Assembly (NCBI GenBank): GCA_964035545.1 | Contig: OZ037767.1 | Coordinates: forward strand, 26,893,628 to 26,957,627 | Length of the DNA stretch: 64,000 bases | Direction of reading: 5' to 3' | Source of the DNA: Bugula neritina | Taxonomy: Eukaryota > Bryozoa > Gymnolaemata > Cheilostomatida > Bugulidae | Shown here: positions 27,601-38,984 of the stretch, piece after piece | How the letters are laid out: each line of letters begins with the position of its first letter | How positions within the stretch are numbered: position 1 is the first letter of the stretch | Made by a program: the position numbers and the translations under genes | Notes under the pieces: model-generated | Databases searched by the model: none | Seen by the model: the letters and a program-made list of their open reading frames with translations, nothing else | Told to the model about the DNA's origin: nothing

Positions 27601-30600
27601 GCTTGCAGCTTCTGCACCAGTTGAGCTTGTCTTTGCTGGCCATCTTGGTAAGCCTGCAACTTCCTCTTGTAGTTGGAGTGCTCCTCGTCCAACTTCTTCC
27701 TCAACTCAATGTTCTGTTGGACCAGAGACTTCTGGCCAACTTCATCACTGCTTATCTCACCGCTGGAAAGCTTCAATGCTTGCTCCAGCTGCAAAATATA
27801 ACACCATAATAGATACTATACTTAGCTATGTGATATTATGTGATATAAAATGATGACTGTATTATCGTGCATTATTGGCTGTTATACAATGTAAGAATTA
27901 ATTGTAAAACTAATTATGAGAACAATTTATAATGAAACAGACTCATAGAGCTGAAGCGTAGAACACACACTACTTGTAGATTAGGTATTATGATTTAGAT
28001 GGCCCAAACAATTCATTGCATATATAATGTTTATTTGTTAGCAGTGTCACAGCTAAACTGCATTTATTTCGTGTGTTATGCTTTAGTAATAGAATGCTTC
28101 CAGTAGCAATGGGCGTCTGCTGTGTGCAGATTTAGGTATAGAAGAGGAAGTTTGCCCGTGAATTGAGGTCAGCGTCTACGTGTATAGCCTGCTGCCGGTA
28201 ACTTGCAACTTGACACAGTTGTGTGTGTACAAAAGATTTAGTTAAGTGTATTGGTGATTAAAATAATGGTATTTGATTTAGCCTTTTGAATTGTTTGATT
28301 GAGCTTGCACTGTATTGTTGGAAAATGTTTATTTAAGCTAAGAAATCATATATTTTAAATTATAATACATTCGTGACCTTTAAGGCTGCCAACTGCAAGG
28401 TTAATTATCAAATAAAATACCATATATTATCTCTTACACCTCCTTCAAACTTACACCAAGTACTAATTACCCTACCACCCTATCAATATGGCCTTTGCAT
28501 TAATTAAACAACTCTTGGCTTTAATTTAAATATAAAAGAGGAAATATTAGCAAATGAGGACATTTAAAAAAATAAAACTATGCACCTAATATCTATTATC
28601 ACATATTAGCCCAGGGAAACTATCAATCGATCATAGACCTATGTAATACTCATTGTATTTCTGCATATTTCCTGCCCCATAAGGCACTTTACACTTATTT
28701 CAAATAAAAGAATGTAGATATAAGAAAATTCCCAAGTGGAAAAAACTTTTATTTGTCACTATAGGAACTTTTCACAAGTCAAGATGCACTTTTTAATAAA
28801 ATATATGTGGTAGAATTTTATTGTTTTATGCACCTATTTCAATAGGAGAAGAGACTGAATAAAAAGGCAATAATTATCAGAAATATGGCTGCGGGTATTA
28901 AAATGCAATTATACCAACAGAAATATTTATGAGAGACAAAACAAAGCTAAACTGTGGGGAAAAGGCAATGGCCCTCCCCACATTCAGTAGTGTAAACCTG
29001 CTTTGTAAGAATGTATAGACTAATTTTAGAAAAGGGCTAACACCCTTGATGGCTGATGCTTGAAAGTTAAACCCAAAACACTTTACACATAAATATTTAA
29101 GTAAATATTTCATTGTCCTCTAGCAATATCTATTCTATAGCAATTCAAACTAATATTTAAAAGCACAGCAAACAATTCCCTTGAGTCAACAAAATATTTC
29201 ACTTCACAGTACACATATATTGATTAGAATTGTTGTATAACTTTACACCCAAATTTGGATATTGCATAAGCATATTGTTATTTGTTGCAAATGTGCAAAA
29301 ATGATGATCCTTCAATTGTAAAAAAGTGATACAATTTTTTTTTAAAAACTTACTTTAGAACTCTGTAAGTCTTCATAATTGTCAGTGAAACTCATTGCTG
29401 TTGGATGAATAAGAAGGTGGTTATATCCTAAACATGTATACCATGCGGCGTGTATGCAGTGTGTGAGTCTGTGCTAGATGTACGAACTGAAATCAACTAC
29501 TACCCTCTTGTGAGACGTTTGCTGTGTGGAAACAGGTGAGACAGACGCTGATGTAGCTACCCAATTGAATCCAAGGACGCCATTTGCTGGGTGATATGCT
29601 GTGCATTGTTTACTTTGTATTTATTAGTTTCCCTATTGTGACTGGTTGTATATTGAAGTACAATGGGGGCATTGGTTAAGAGAACACTTGAAGATAGGTT
29701 AGATTTGTATTGACAAACTCATATTACTGGCCCACACAAAGGCCTGATAGTCTCAAGTAATGTTACATTCTGTTATATAAACTAAAGTGGTAAAAGAGCT
29801 TCAAATTCTAATTATTAGCCTTGGTTCTCAAAAAGGTTTTATATTTCTAGTGCAAATGAACTTGAGAAGATGCGAAGATTGAATTGATTGAAAATTCTTT
29901 GTAATTATGTAAGAATTGTGTGTATTTGCAGAAACAGGTTAATAATGTACAAATTGCTTTAAGCAAGTATGTAAAAGTAGAGTTTGCCAACTGAATCATA
30001 GATTAATGCTGCAAAAAAGGAAATTTATTTTGGATGTTTATTTTTGTGCATGTTGCATTTTAAATAATTTGAATTCCATTGCATGTTGTCAGTAGGTTTG
30101 GTGATAAAACCTTTAAAAACATATAAAATATATGTGTTTTTAAAGAGCCAAAAACCTAATTTGATATACCAACTTTTTACTAGACACATTTGAGCCATAT
30201 TAGCTGTCAAATATCAAGTGCACCAACTAAAGGTAAATCAGGTTTATCTCTTACACAACTCAAGTACCAACTACGTTGCATCACGACCACAAGGAGTGTT
30301 GTCGCGCTACCAGGACTACGTTGTACCAACATCGTCTGGCGCTATAACCTTATCTGTAACTCAGCATAAATCTAACAACTTTACTTCTCAAATCTAGATA
30401 AGATGAGATTTGTGTTACCACGTCAATATCAGCTAATGTACCCGGTGTCGTAAATTGATAACTGAATGCATACGAATTCAGTTTTATTATTTAGCAACAC
30501 ATTTTGAGAATATCAAAATACCTATGTGTCTTAGTTCACATTGTCTAGTATCGGGTAATTAAATATTTGATGTTCTAACGTGTCCCACATTACGTTTTAT

Positions 30601-33600
30601 TTTTTGTTCATGAGGTTGTGAATTGAGAAACTAAAGCCGGCCGGTATTCATGTTAACGTGCTTAAAGCCTACTGGTAATTGTGTAATGGCAATCATGTAG
30701 AATTATTAAAGAATAATTAGTTAGGCAAAGTAATGAGCCATAAGAATTTTTATAGAAATGGCATAGAGTAATCAATTATTGGAGTATTGCAGGCATCAAT
30801 ACTATAAAACAACAGATAGACAAATAATATACTCAACTGGCACATAGCATTCATTATATTACTTTTTACTAATCTTAACATATTGGAATGTCAAACTACA
30901 GGCATATTATAAGCACCATTTATATAGCTTTGTGCTCAGCCATCGATTAATATTAACACAACACTGAATATGCTGACTTTTACTGAGTGCTGCTTAGCCC
31001 TGAAACTTAAAAATTAATCAATGAATCAATCAATATGCATTGTGGTGTGCATGGCGTCCCTTTAATATGGTATTTTATATATTTACAGACTACAACTTGC
31101 ATTACCAAGTAAATTTTGTCAAATAGAAAAACTAGTTTTTACTAATCAGACGCAACAAAAACTTCTATCAAAAGTATGCATGCCGTATATTTACCACATT
31201 ATTGTAAATTTGCAAGAATTTAATTACATGACTTTCTCAGTCTATCAACTCATAGTCAATTTACTATTACAGAATTTGCATAGACTTTGACTCTATAAAT
31301 ATAAAACCTCAACTTAAATGAGTTGTTTATAAATTTGGGGAGTATTTCACACAATGTTGTAGTAATATTGAGAAAAGTTATAGTTTTCATGAGATGCCCA
31401 AAGCTGAACTATAGAATCACTTAGGAATAATATAATTATTCCCTGTCTGAACTATACAAGCTCTCTTGAGTTACTCTATAATAATAATAATTGTACTCTG
31501 ATTTATTAATTATTATTTTCAATAATGAGTTTTACTTTGCAGTGAAACATGAGAGGAACCATGTCTTTTAACACTCAATGAGCTCTGTAAGAGTTTTAAT
31601 TGCGAAATAAATTGATACTAGGTGAGAGAGCATTTGATTTATAAAGATCTATTAGTTGTTGCCAGCTCAACGCAAACAGTTTACAAGTTGCTATGTACTT
31701 CATGTTCTTTACTCAATTTGCAATTTAATGATATTAATTTGTAATGAAATATAATGTACATTTTATGTAGATAACGAGTGCATATAAATACTCACAGCCT
31801 AAAGATTAAATTAGTTCGGGCAAGAGCTATTCAATAAATTAGTAAATGTATTGCATTTTATCTTGAGACATTTCAACAATTCTTCAACTTCAAATAATTC
31901 TAATTGCTATACTAATATCAATGTACTACACAAAGTTGAAGTAAATGCTATTGTGTTTGGAGAACTGCTGTATATGACTACATGCATATTGTTACATCAG
32001 CTATAAGAGAGGAGTGTAGCCGAAAACATTTTAGAGTTGTATTACCTTTTTGCTATATCTAAAAAACAGCTTCAACTGTATAACATCAAGCGCATACCTT
32101 TTGTTCAAATAAGAAATTTAAAATGCTGTGCAGAAAAATCATGAAAAATTTAAATTGCTCAACGTATATTAATGAAAACTCAAAGAAAAATTAATTGATT
32201 GCCAAAACAAAATAATATTCAGCATATTTTTACAATATCTAGTTGTTTATAATTTAACATTATTGATGAAAAATAAACCCTATTGCTAAAAAATAATGAT
32301 TTACTAGTATAGAAAACCCAATAACTATTTAGGGCTATTTTGCTAAAGATTCTGCATGGGTGCAGGAATACCTAAACTTAAGCTGGTGTTTCATAACCCT
32401 TACATTCACTCTTCACGAATATGACCACGATTAGCTAGAGTGGTAGGGGTGTGGGCCTATTGAAGTGTATATAACTAGTGTACGTAATGTCATATATAAA
32501 AGTATAAACAACATTGCTAAGCTACCAAAAACACTACTCAGATGGCATTTTAAGGACCCTTTCTGAAATACAATTCCCAATAGCTTGATGTGAAACTGTT
32601 TTCTCTCATTGTTTTCATTTGTTAATATACTGCCAGGGTTAACAATTGATATCCCAAGCAGCCTTCTCCGCTGCTGTTGTTTTATCATTAACTAAATAGT
32701 TATTTTAGGATTAAACCGGCTGATCGGTTTCTTTCAACACGGCAGCATAATGTAAGACTTGGCAGTTATAAAGATTGCTGCTGCCTCTATGACCTATATA
32801 GCTGATGTAATGTATTGCTTCACCATATTCTTTCTTGTGCTATATTTCTATTACAGTAGTCATGGAAATAACAAGTTTTATCCATAACTTGCTGCCAAAT
32901 TTTTAGTTTTCTGTCAGCAATGCTTTATCCAATTAGTATATAAAAAAAGTTACCATTAAATTGACATAAACTGCTTGTATTTGTTATAAACATTATCGTA
33001 ACACTTTTAAACTCTCTAACATAGAAGTTCCCCCCCCCAGACAAATCACACGAGTTAACCGTGAAGTTTAACCACAGACTCAGGATCCTTTAAAAGAAGG
33101 GTACACATTGCTTTTTGATATGTCATAGTATTAATGTACAAGCTAATACTTTAATGCAAATGGTGTAAATTACTGTGCCAAATTGTGCCTTTTTTTAATT
33201 CACACTATTTTATCAATATTTTGTGCAGTCATCGATAAAAAATGAATTATTTACTCTCATGATAAATGTTTCTAAACTCCAACAAAATTTTTAAAGCAAA
33301 AAATCCGTCTATATTGACATTTCACATATATGTAAGTAAAGTATGTTGGTGCACTGTAGCTTATTGCATGCAATCTCATGGCTGAAAATTTCTTTACCTT
33401 AATGATCATATTTTTATTAAAGAGGTAGACATATTCTAACTTTAGCACATAGCGGTTTAAACATTAGTAATTCTAAAACTTGAAGCACTCATTTCTTACT
33501 AATCTCATGCAAACTAGTAACTTTTACTGTCAGTATTAAACCAATACCAATACTTACTCTCTCACTGACAGCATTATACTTGATGCCGATCTCATCTCTT

Positions 33601-36600
33601 TCAGCTCTGGACTGACTCAGAAGGTCTTCTAGACGGTTGAGCTCAGCCTGTAACATTCGATTCTCCTCAGCCAGGGTGTTGTTGCTAGGGGACGACATGG
33701 CTGCCTGTAATGATAGGTACACAGTCTACTGCTTACTGCTTGAGATAAATTGTTCTATAAGCAGCGCTGAATTGGGGGTGATTGAGTGAAGTAGGTTGAG
33801 TTCTTGAGCTTAGAGCGGGTTCTAACCGAGACCCCCAACTCAAAGCTCAAGAACCCCAAACTATCGCACTCAATCACTCCCAACTCTAAGCTGCTTATAG
33901 AATAACTCGACTGAGATATTGACCAGCACAAAGTATATATATAATATAATTAGTAAAAGAGATCTAAAAAACAGTACTTTGGTTTAACATTGTAAAATAC
34001 AAAAATGATCTACATAATTATAGGGTTATTGAAGTAACTAAGAATAGTCATGAAAAGTATTAACATATTGACACATAATGAGATTATTTGTAAATGGAGG
34101 TAATAAAACGTGACACAAATGTGACCGATTGCAGCTCAGTGGGAGAGCGAACACGCACTAACTTCACGCACCATATATTTCCCAATTGTAGAGCACTACA
34201 ATACACTCTGCACATTAAACAAAATTGATTATGGCATATAATCTACCAAATAACTAAACAATATGCTTTATTTACTTAAAAAACATTGAAGTTAACATGT
34301 TCTATATAACACTGAGATAGGTTTGTTTGCAAACAAATTCAAAATATAAACATATCACTCAGCTACACACACATAGCGATTATACAAACGCACGCTTCAC
34401 CACTCAACCATAAACATGAACTGTAAGTGTTCTACTCAGGGCAACTACAGCTAAATGTGTACTTGGCTATATTTATTACACTTTATAACAGTATATTATT
34501 TACACTGTGTGCTCCCATGAACTGCGTTATCAGTGTAACATAATATATAACATAATATATGTATATGATAATGTGAGTCACAGGCTATATGAGATATTAT
34601 GTGTACTAATAATATTATATAATATATTTTTTATAGTATACATAATGTAAGTGGCTCACAAGCTATAAGTGTATTATGTACGTTATCATCCTACATTATA
34701 TACTACATATACCATATAGTATACATAATATAAAGTATATATTTTTAAAAAAAGGGTGTTAGGATTCTAGCTTATTTTAAAAACATATAAAAGCCGATGA
34801 AAATATTATCAATTAAAATAAATTGAGTTATATATATTTATTACACTCTTTTTCTCCAATATAATTCAGCTCCAAACTTGTTGAAAAATCTTCACCCTTC
34901 AGTTATAGCATTAAAGTGCTTTAGTGTGTCTATTTCATCAATGTCCACAATAGCAATATATGTGTATTGGAGTACCAGTAGACAGTTATAACGGATAATC
35001 TAACACTATAGAGCAAGACATTTCTGCTAGCATACAGACATTTCACAAAGACAAACCATTAGTACCAGAGGAGCTATACTGACCTCAGCAGGGTTGTCAG
35101 TCAAGCTCTTTGTGACAATGTCCCTGACCCTAGCTGCAACCTTCTCACTTCCTTTACCGTCCTCTGATTGAACAGTTAATTCTTCGTCACCTTTTAAAAC
35201 GTTGTCTTCGAGTTTCTAAACAAAAAATAAATGAACATATAGGTACAAACACAGTCTATTACTGCATACAATAATGGCCAATCAATTAAAGAGTATAACA
35301 AGCTGGGTACCGTAAACGCTAACTAAAGAAGTTTTTAATTTGACATGATATCAATGAAGTAATGCTTAGTGATTGAATGTAAAGTCTAGTTTTGTGAACA
35401 AATACATGACATACATTTCCTGTGCTAAATGCTGTGAAACAACTTCCAAGATATAGCATACACATGTACTCACATATATGCTATATATTATATATATTAT
35501 AGCCTACATATATTATATATAATATATATAGAATTGGCATTTTAAGAGCTTGAACTGCAAATGACATTATTCATACAAGATCAAATAAATAATTTTATAA
35601 ATGAGATTTAGCAGTTTTATAGAGAAAACGGGCTCAAGCAATCGACCTACTTGCAGCCTGTTAATATTATTTCATACTGTTTTCACAATGAACGTAATGC
35701 TTCATTGGTGAGTAATAGCATTGATACACACCCTGAGTGAAGATAAAAGAGGAACGGCTGTCTTAAAATAACTATGCTGCCGAGAAAGAAAATAGTTTTA
35801 TTCAAAAACTCAAATTGAGCTTCTAGTTCTTGCATATAACCCATTAAACAAATTACATAGCCAATGCTTGCACTTGCCCAATAACAAATGGTTGGGATAT
35901 TTTGATAAAAAATATTATAAACTAAAAAGCTGTTTGGTTAGTACAAATAATTGAAGCGTAATAAGCAGGCAGCAGTTGTAGGTATGTAAAATATTGTTAT
36001 TCTTTTAAGGGCATTCACTGGAAAGGGCCCATAAATTTTCTAGCTGAAAGAACCTTACAGACACCCTCATTGTCAAAAAGATTAATTTAGTGGCAAAAAT
36101 TTATTTTAAAATAAATAAAAACTTGTTTATTCTTTAAAATCAAACGTAATTTAACTTAATGGTTGCAAATCTACATAATAGCATGTGCTGCCTATAATGC
36201 TGCCTACTCAAATACTGAGAACTTTTCAGACTAAACCAATTTGGGTTCTCCAAAATTTAGGTTCTCCAAAACAAACATTTAGGTAAATTTAATCAACAGT
36301 ATTAATTGATCTACTAGACTAAGTCTACTTTGCCTGATAGAGATTAAATTGTAGGTATTCAAAAACTGCTCCCCATTTAAACATAAAATTTGCTAATGAA
36401 ATATTTTGTAAGAATGTAAGCTGTAGCAAAATAATTCATTGACATTAAATTAAAAGCAGGTGACTGTTGGTTCATTCTTGCAAGATAAATATTTAGAATA
36501 AAATGAATTTCAGTTGCTCAAAACTTTTCTATAGAGACTTCTTATCAACTTCTTAACCTGCCTTCTGCTTATTTGGTTAGTATTACATTATACTAATAAC

Positions 36601-37734
36601 TATTGTATTGATTAAAATATATAATTGTCTGCAAATATTTGTTATAAATCAATGAGAGCGTACTACAAAAGCTGAGCAGCTGTGAAAGTCATAGAAATAT
36701 ATAATAAAAGCAATTATTTAACAGGAAACTCAATCATTTGTGATATGATTCCAAACAATAGGATGTATATTATATAACATTATCTATCTGCATGGGGCCA
36801 GCATTGCAGCTGCAGTTTAAGTGTAATTGTCTATACTTCAGACTTGGCACTATACAAAAGGGGTAGTAAAATCAATATACCTATATATCATTTGCACAAA
36901 AACAAAAGGTTACACAATGCAATAGATTATTATATTATTACTAGATTGCTGCAGAACCGGTTTTTTATATCGTTTAAAACAATTTGAGTAAAAGATGTCT
37001 GAGTTATTAGACAATTAAATTATAGTCTTTTAATAACAGTTTCCTGGTTATTAAGTTTTTTGTAGTAAAGCAATTAAGTGAGTGGCTAAAATATAGAAAT
37101 ACAATAAAAGTAATTATATAAGGTGAAAGAATAATCATTCAGTGCATCCTGAACTATGCTAATAGATTATAGTATAAGGGAAATTCTACAAGACCCAAGT
37201 TATTATAAAATGAACCAGGCTAATGGGTATCATACAATGCTTACTTTAAAATGTGTTAGTTTCTTTTGTTATCAAATCGTTGGATAACTCAATAGTTTCA
37301 TGTGAAAATCAATAAACTTTAATTTTTTGCCTTATTTCAAGACAGTATTCAATGCTTACATACGTTTAGCAAAATTATTAATCTTGTTGAGTTAATGAGG
37401 TATTGAAGAAAAATTTGAAGTTCAATACAATAATTGAGAAATTAAAATAATAATAAGAAATTTACAGATTTTTTACCATCACCCCCCCTGTACCCTAAAT
37501 TGATAAAACTCAGATTTATTCTACTTTTTTTAGTTTTTAGTGTATAGCTTCACAAATATTACATATATAACAATGAAAATAGTAGCATATTAATAGATTA
37601 ATTATATTCTTTTTAAACTATAGCAATATAAATATTTACTTCCATTTTTTCATCACCTCTATAGCTGATAGTATTATCTATGGACAATGGCTTACTTGAA
37701 TAGCTTTTTCCAGAAGTTGCTCTTCTCCACTCAT
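10728..37734 (-). CDS. CROCC: Rootletin (ciliary rootlet coiled-coil protein), complete, 41 exons
   Basis: The 41 exons sum to 6,513 nt, giving about 2,170 residues; human rootletin is about 2,017. The product is the main structural filament of ciliary rootlets and of the linker between centrioles, acting in the cytoplasm at basal bodies. Similarity runs end to end: the start MSGEEQLLEKAIQ, the RAERDEIGIKYNAVSER block, the conserved N-terminal domain with LLSLWRAVVSFRRQF (about residues 315-392), long heptad coiled coil rich in E/K/R/Q/L, and the terminal RAHRQRVKGLEEQVSTL block. Ser-Pro-Arg-rich breaks interrupt the coil near residues 515-580 and 1515-1590 and form the C-terminus. An in-frame TGA lies just upstream of the ATG at 37734, fixing the start; the stop is TAA at 10730-10728. 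No canonical poly(A) signal was found nearby. Exon coordinates are in the block entries. Confidence 0.96.
15839..16424 (-). CDS. CROCC: CROCC exons 29-30: second Ser-Pro-Arg-rich hinge
   Basis: Exons are 16424-16202 and 16089-15839. Coil (EGRVEALENQLARTEG) leads to a basic SP-rich stretch (RPRSVSPKRRPQSPAKG, RTGSPDRTRSRSASPLRR, TLSPSR), then DPEAVRLALRDYV restarts the coil. The DPEAVR-x-ALR element after a proline-rich hinge is also present in human rootletin. Confidence 0.92.
16681..22589 (-). CDS. CROCC: CROCC exons 15-28: central coiled coil
   Basis: Exons are 22589-22475, 22197-22061, 21795-21626, 21435-21287, 20982-20779, 20604-20428, 20044-19900, 19793-19624, 19449-19270, 19156-19017, 18856-18624, 18121-17936, 17417-17173 and 16887-16681. 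All encode continuous heptad-type coil without long breaks, for example ARRELQELRRQIKMLDGEK, which is nearly the vertebrate block. Exon 21 can be extended by 36 nt in frame to 19864. The intron after the exon ending at 17936 contains repeated copies of its own donor. Confidence 0.92.
17800..17940. repeat. Tandem repeat (48-51 bp) duplicating a CROCC 5' splice site
   Basis: Minus-strand TTGGCA followed by GTAA recurs with exon/intron boundaries at 17936 (GTAAGT), 17888 (GTAATA) and 17837 (GTAAGT). The repeat starts in the last bases of the exon and runs into the intron. Confidence 0.85.
20115..20341. mobile_element. MITE-like element with terminal inverted repeats and TA target duplication
   Basis: The left end CAGTGACCCCTCCGTA and the inverted right end CAGTGCTCCCTCCATA match at 13 of 16 positions, and the element is flanked by TA on both sides (20113-20114, 20342-20343). 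It is 227 bp long with no coding capacity. TA duplication and CAGTG-type ends suggest a Tc1/mariner- or pogo-mobilised element. It lies in the CROCC intron between exons 20982-20779/20604-20428 and 20044-19900, specifically 20045-20427. Confidence 0.75.
22201..22330. repeat. 28-bp minisatellite, about 4.5 copies
   Basis: CAACCACATGCTTATGAATG and variants begin at 22201, 22229, 22257, about 22286 and 22320, immediately next to the CROCC exon ending at 22197. An AT-rich TAATA tract (about 22358-22450) follows. Confidence 0.85.
22693..24104 (-). CDS. CROCC: CROCC exons 11-14: first Ser-Pro-Arg-rich hinge
   Basis: Exons are 24104-23922, 23755-23621, 23401-23345 and 22923-22693. Coiled coil (EDLHAALRDIAQAV) gives way to a basic SP-rich hinge (TARSPSPVQRSPRNRSRG, then ASPDRRARSPAF) before the coil resumes at LNKRQLQVSDLRAKL. 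For the 57-nt exon the acceptor at 23402-23403 was chosen because the nearer AG would break the frame. The hinge matches the SPPRR/SPGRGRSP segment of human rootletin in position and character. Confidence 0.9.
24274..24323. repeat. Perfect 50-bp palindrome
   Basis: The sequence is its own reverse complement around a centre between 24298 and 24299 (core GTGTGACATGTCACAC), with no loop. It is made of CACATG/CATGTG words and lies in the CROCC intron between exons 24731-24601 and 24104-23922. Confidence 0.9.
24601..27788 (-). CDS. CROCC: CROCC exons 4-10: conserved N-terminal domain
   Basis: Exons are 27788-27597, 27244-27170, 27104-27036, 26099-25983, 25714-25544, 25070-24837 and 24731-24601. 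They carry the landmarks LQAYQDGQQRQAQLVQKLQ, two successive VLQYKKKCG exons, EQQRSASLAHVNSMLREQLD and EHSRLLSLWRAVVSFRRQF. This is the region used to define the rootletin family; the human protein has the same blocks in the same order but only one QYKKRC unit. Confidence 0.93.
26831..26955. repeat. 44-bp minisatellite, about 3 copies
   Basis: ACACATGTGTAGTGAGTAGT begins at 26841, 26885 and 26929, in a CROCC intron. Apparent minus-strand open frames here are artefacts of the repeat. Confidence 0.9.
27789..33557 (-). other. CROCC intron 3 (5.8 kb)
   Basis: Holds the possible alternative first exon (29354-29395) and a CpG-dense patch near 30271-30355. No other gene, RNA or transposon was recognised. 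Confidence 0.6.
29354..29395 (-). CDS. CROCC: Possible alternative first coding exon of CROCC
   Basis: An ATG at 29395 opens 14 codons (MSFTDNYEDLQSSK) that end at a strong donor (GTAAGT) in phase 0, the phase needed to join exon 4 at 27788. An isoform starting here would lack the 106 residues coded by exons 1-3. It sits inside the 5.8 kb intron between exons 3 and 4. Inference from splice signal and frame only; no promoter evidence is visible. Confidence 0.45.
33558..37734 (-). CDS. CROCC: CROCC exons 1-3: N-terminus
   Basis: Exons are 37734-37696 (13 residues, MSGEEQLLEKAIQ), 35215-35084 (44) and 33704-33558 (49, containing LAEENRMLQAEL and DEIGIKYNAVSER). All introns are phase 0. Intron 1 (2.5 kb) and intron 2 (1.4 kb) hold no other exon I could see. 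The order matches the start of vertebrate rootletin: a short head, an RDIVTKSL-type helix, then the ENRMLQAEL/KYNAVSER coil. Confidence 0.9.
33753..33902. mobile_element. Fold-back (hairpin) element, about 150 bp
   Basis: The left arm TTCTATAAGCAGC, TGATTGAGTG, TTCTTGAGCTT is mirrored by the right arm ending GCTGCTTATAGAA, giving arms of about 65-70 nt around a small loop. It is GC-richer than its surroundings and lies in CROCC intron 2. It could be a hairpin MITE or a local inverted duplication; no clear target duplication was seen. Confidence 0.65.
34122..34149 (+). repeat. tRNA-like 5' half (A-box fragment)
   Basis: AGCTCAGTGGGAGAGCG is the canonical D-arm/A-box sequence of many tRNAs, but no anticodon arm or GGTTCGA B box follows. 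Probably a truncated tRNA-derived retroelement or tRNA relic, not a functional tRNA. Confidence 0.4.
35216..37695 (-). other. CROCC intron 1 (2.5 kb)
   Basis: AT-rich, with TATA-type palindromic runs near 35461-35535. No exon, RNA or transposon was recognised. Confidence 0.6.
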
Positions 37735-38984
37735 GAGTGCAACTCAGCAATCACCAGATTCTTCTACTATTCTTTTCAGAATAGTCGAGTTTGCTTCTGT
37801 TGCTAGCTGAATGCCTCCTGCAAGTATTTGCAGACTAACCAGTAGCTTCTCCCCTGCTGCTTAGCTTAAAAACCGGAAACTCACTGTTTACTGGGCGTGG
37901 GCAAAAGGTGTATCAGTAAAAACGAGAAAGTTGACTAAAATGCATAATTTACATTTAGGAAATAATAAATACAATATTTATCAATAAAATATTAACGCAA
38001 ATAAAACACATTTGCGCATGTTTTATTGCATTTATTTTAAAATTATAATAGTACTAGTTTTTTAATCGGAGTAATTATGTGCGAAGCGCCTACACGCAAA
38101 TGCACCGTATCTAGGCAATATATACACACATTTCCACGTGGGTTAGCAAAATGTGGGCGTGTTTTCTAATGTAGTTGGTGTTCTAAAGTGACATACTATT
38201 TGATTTTCAAGCATGTCACCCGACGTAAGCGTGTAAAACGATCACCGCTACTCTTTTAACTTCAAGGACACTACTGCAACAAAGTTCAACATCAATATGC
38301 ACTGCTCTGTACTCACTGCTCACTACTGACTAAACTGCTGCTGCTGCTGCTGCTGCAGTAAAAATAAATTTAATGGGTTAAGGATATAGCTGTGAAACCA
38401 CTTTGATCATAACTTGTTGATAAAATAATCCTAATATTTTTGTAAATTTTCTTTGTCAACTCTCACCCTGAGATCAAATTTAAGTTTAACATGTCGCTAT
38501 GAGTATGACTAAGTTTTTGCTTTTTGTTTAAGTTTATCATCGTGATCATTATGATTAACTATTAACTTTAAGTGATTATCATTATGATTATGGTTGTCTT
38601 ACAATTATACTAAAACTAGCAGAAGTAGTAGGTTATAAATTTCAAGTTTTATTATCACCATTACTATTAGTATTACTATTAGTATTAGAGTTGGTAGTTA
38701 CTGTTACTGTTAGTGTTAGTATCAACTATCACTATCAGCATCAGCCTAGCAACCATTACTGGTTACGGCAATTACCATTAGTATAACTATTACTATTACT
38801 ATTAGGCTGAGCCGTAGATATAATCTTAATAATGATCATAATTGCTTTTAACTTCAAGTTCAACTACAAGTCTAATACTTATGCTTACAGTTTAAGTTAT
38901 ATTTTTACAGATATTAAACCTGAAAGCATCATATAAAATATGTGCATCTACATATTTTACCATTATTATGATTTAGATTAGCAT
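37735..38984. promoter_or_regulatory. Shared head-to-head promoter region of CROCC (left) and PEX2 (right)
   Basis: The two start codons diverge across 1.25 kb. Motifs visible: an ETS-like CCGGAA (37873-37878), GGGCGTGGGC (37893-37902) and GTGGGCGTG (38153-38161), both KLF/EGR-like, CACGTG (38135-38140), a (CTG)7 run (38335-38355) and a degenerate TTA/CTATTA repeat (about 38660-38805). CpG and GC are higher at the CROCC side. A full RFX X-box was not found. Transcription starts are unknown. Confidence 0.55.
38335..38355. repeat. (CTG)7 microsatellite
   Basis: Seven uninterrupted CTG triplets upstream of the PEX2 start, outside any coding exon in the model. Confidence 0.95.

Noticed and set aside
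34122-34165. A tRNA gene
   Set aside because: Only the D-arm/A-box region is recognisable; no anticodon arm, T arm or B box follows.
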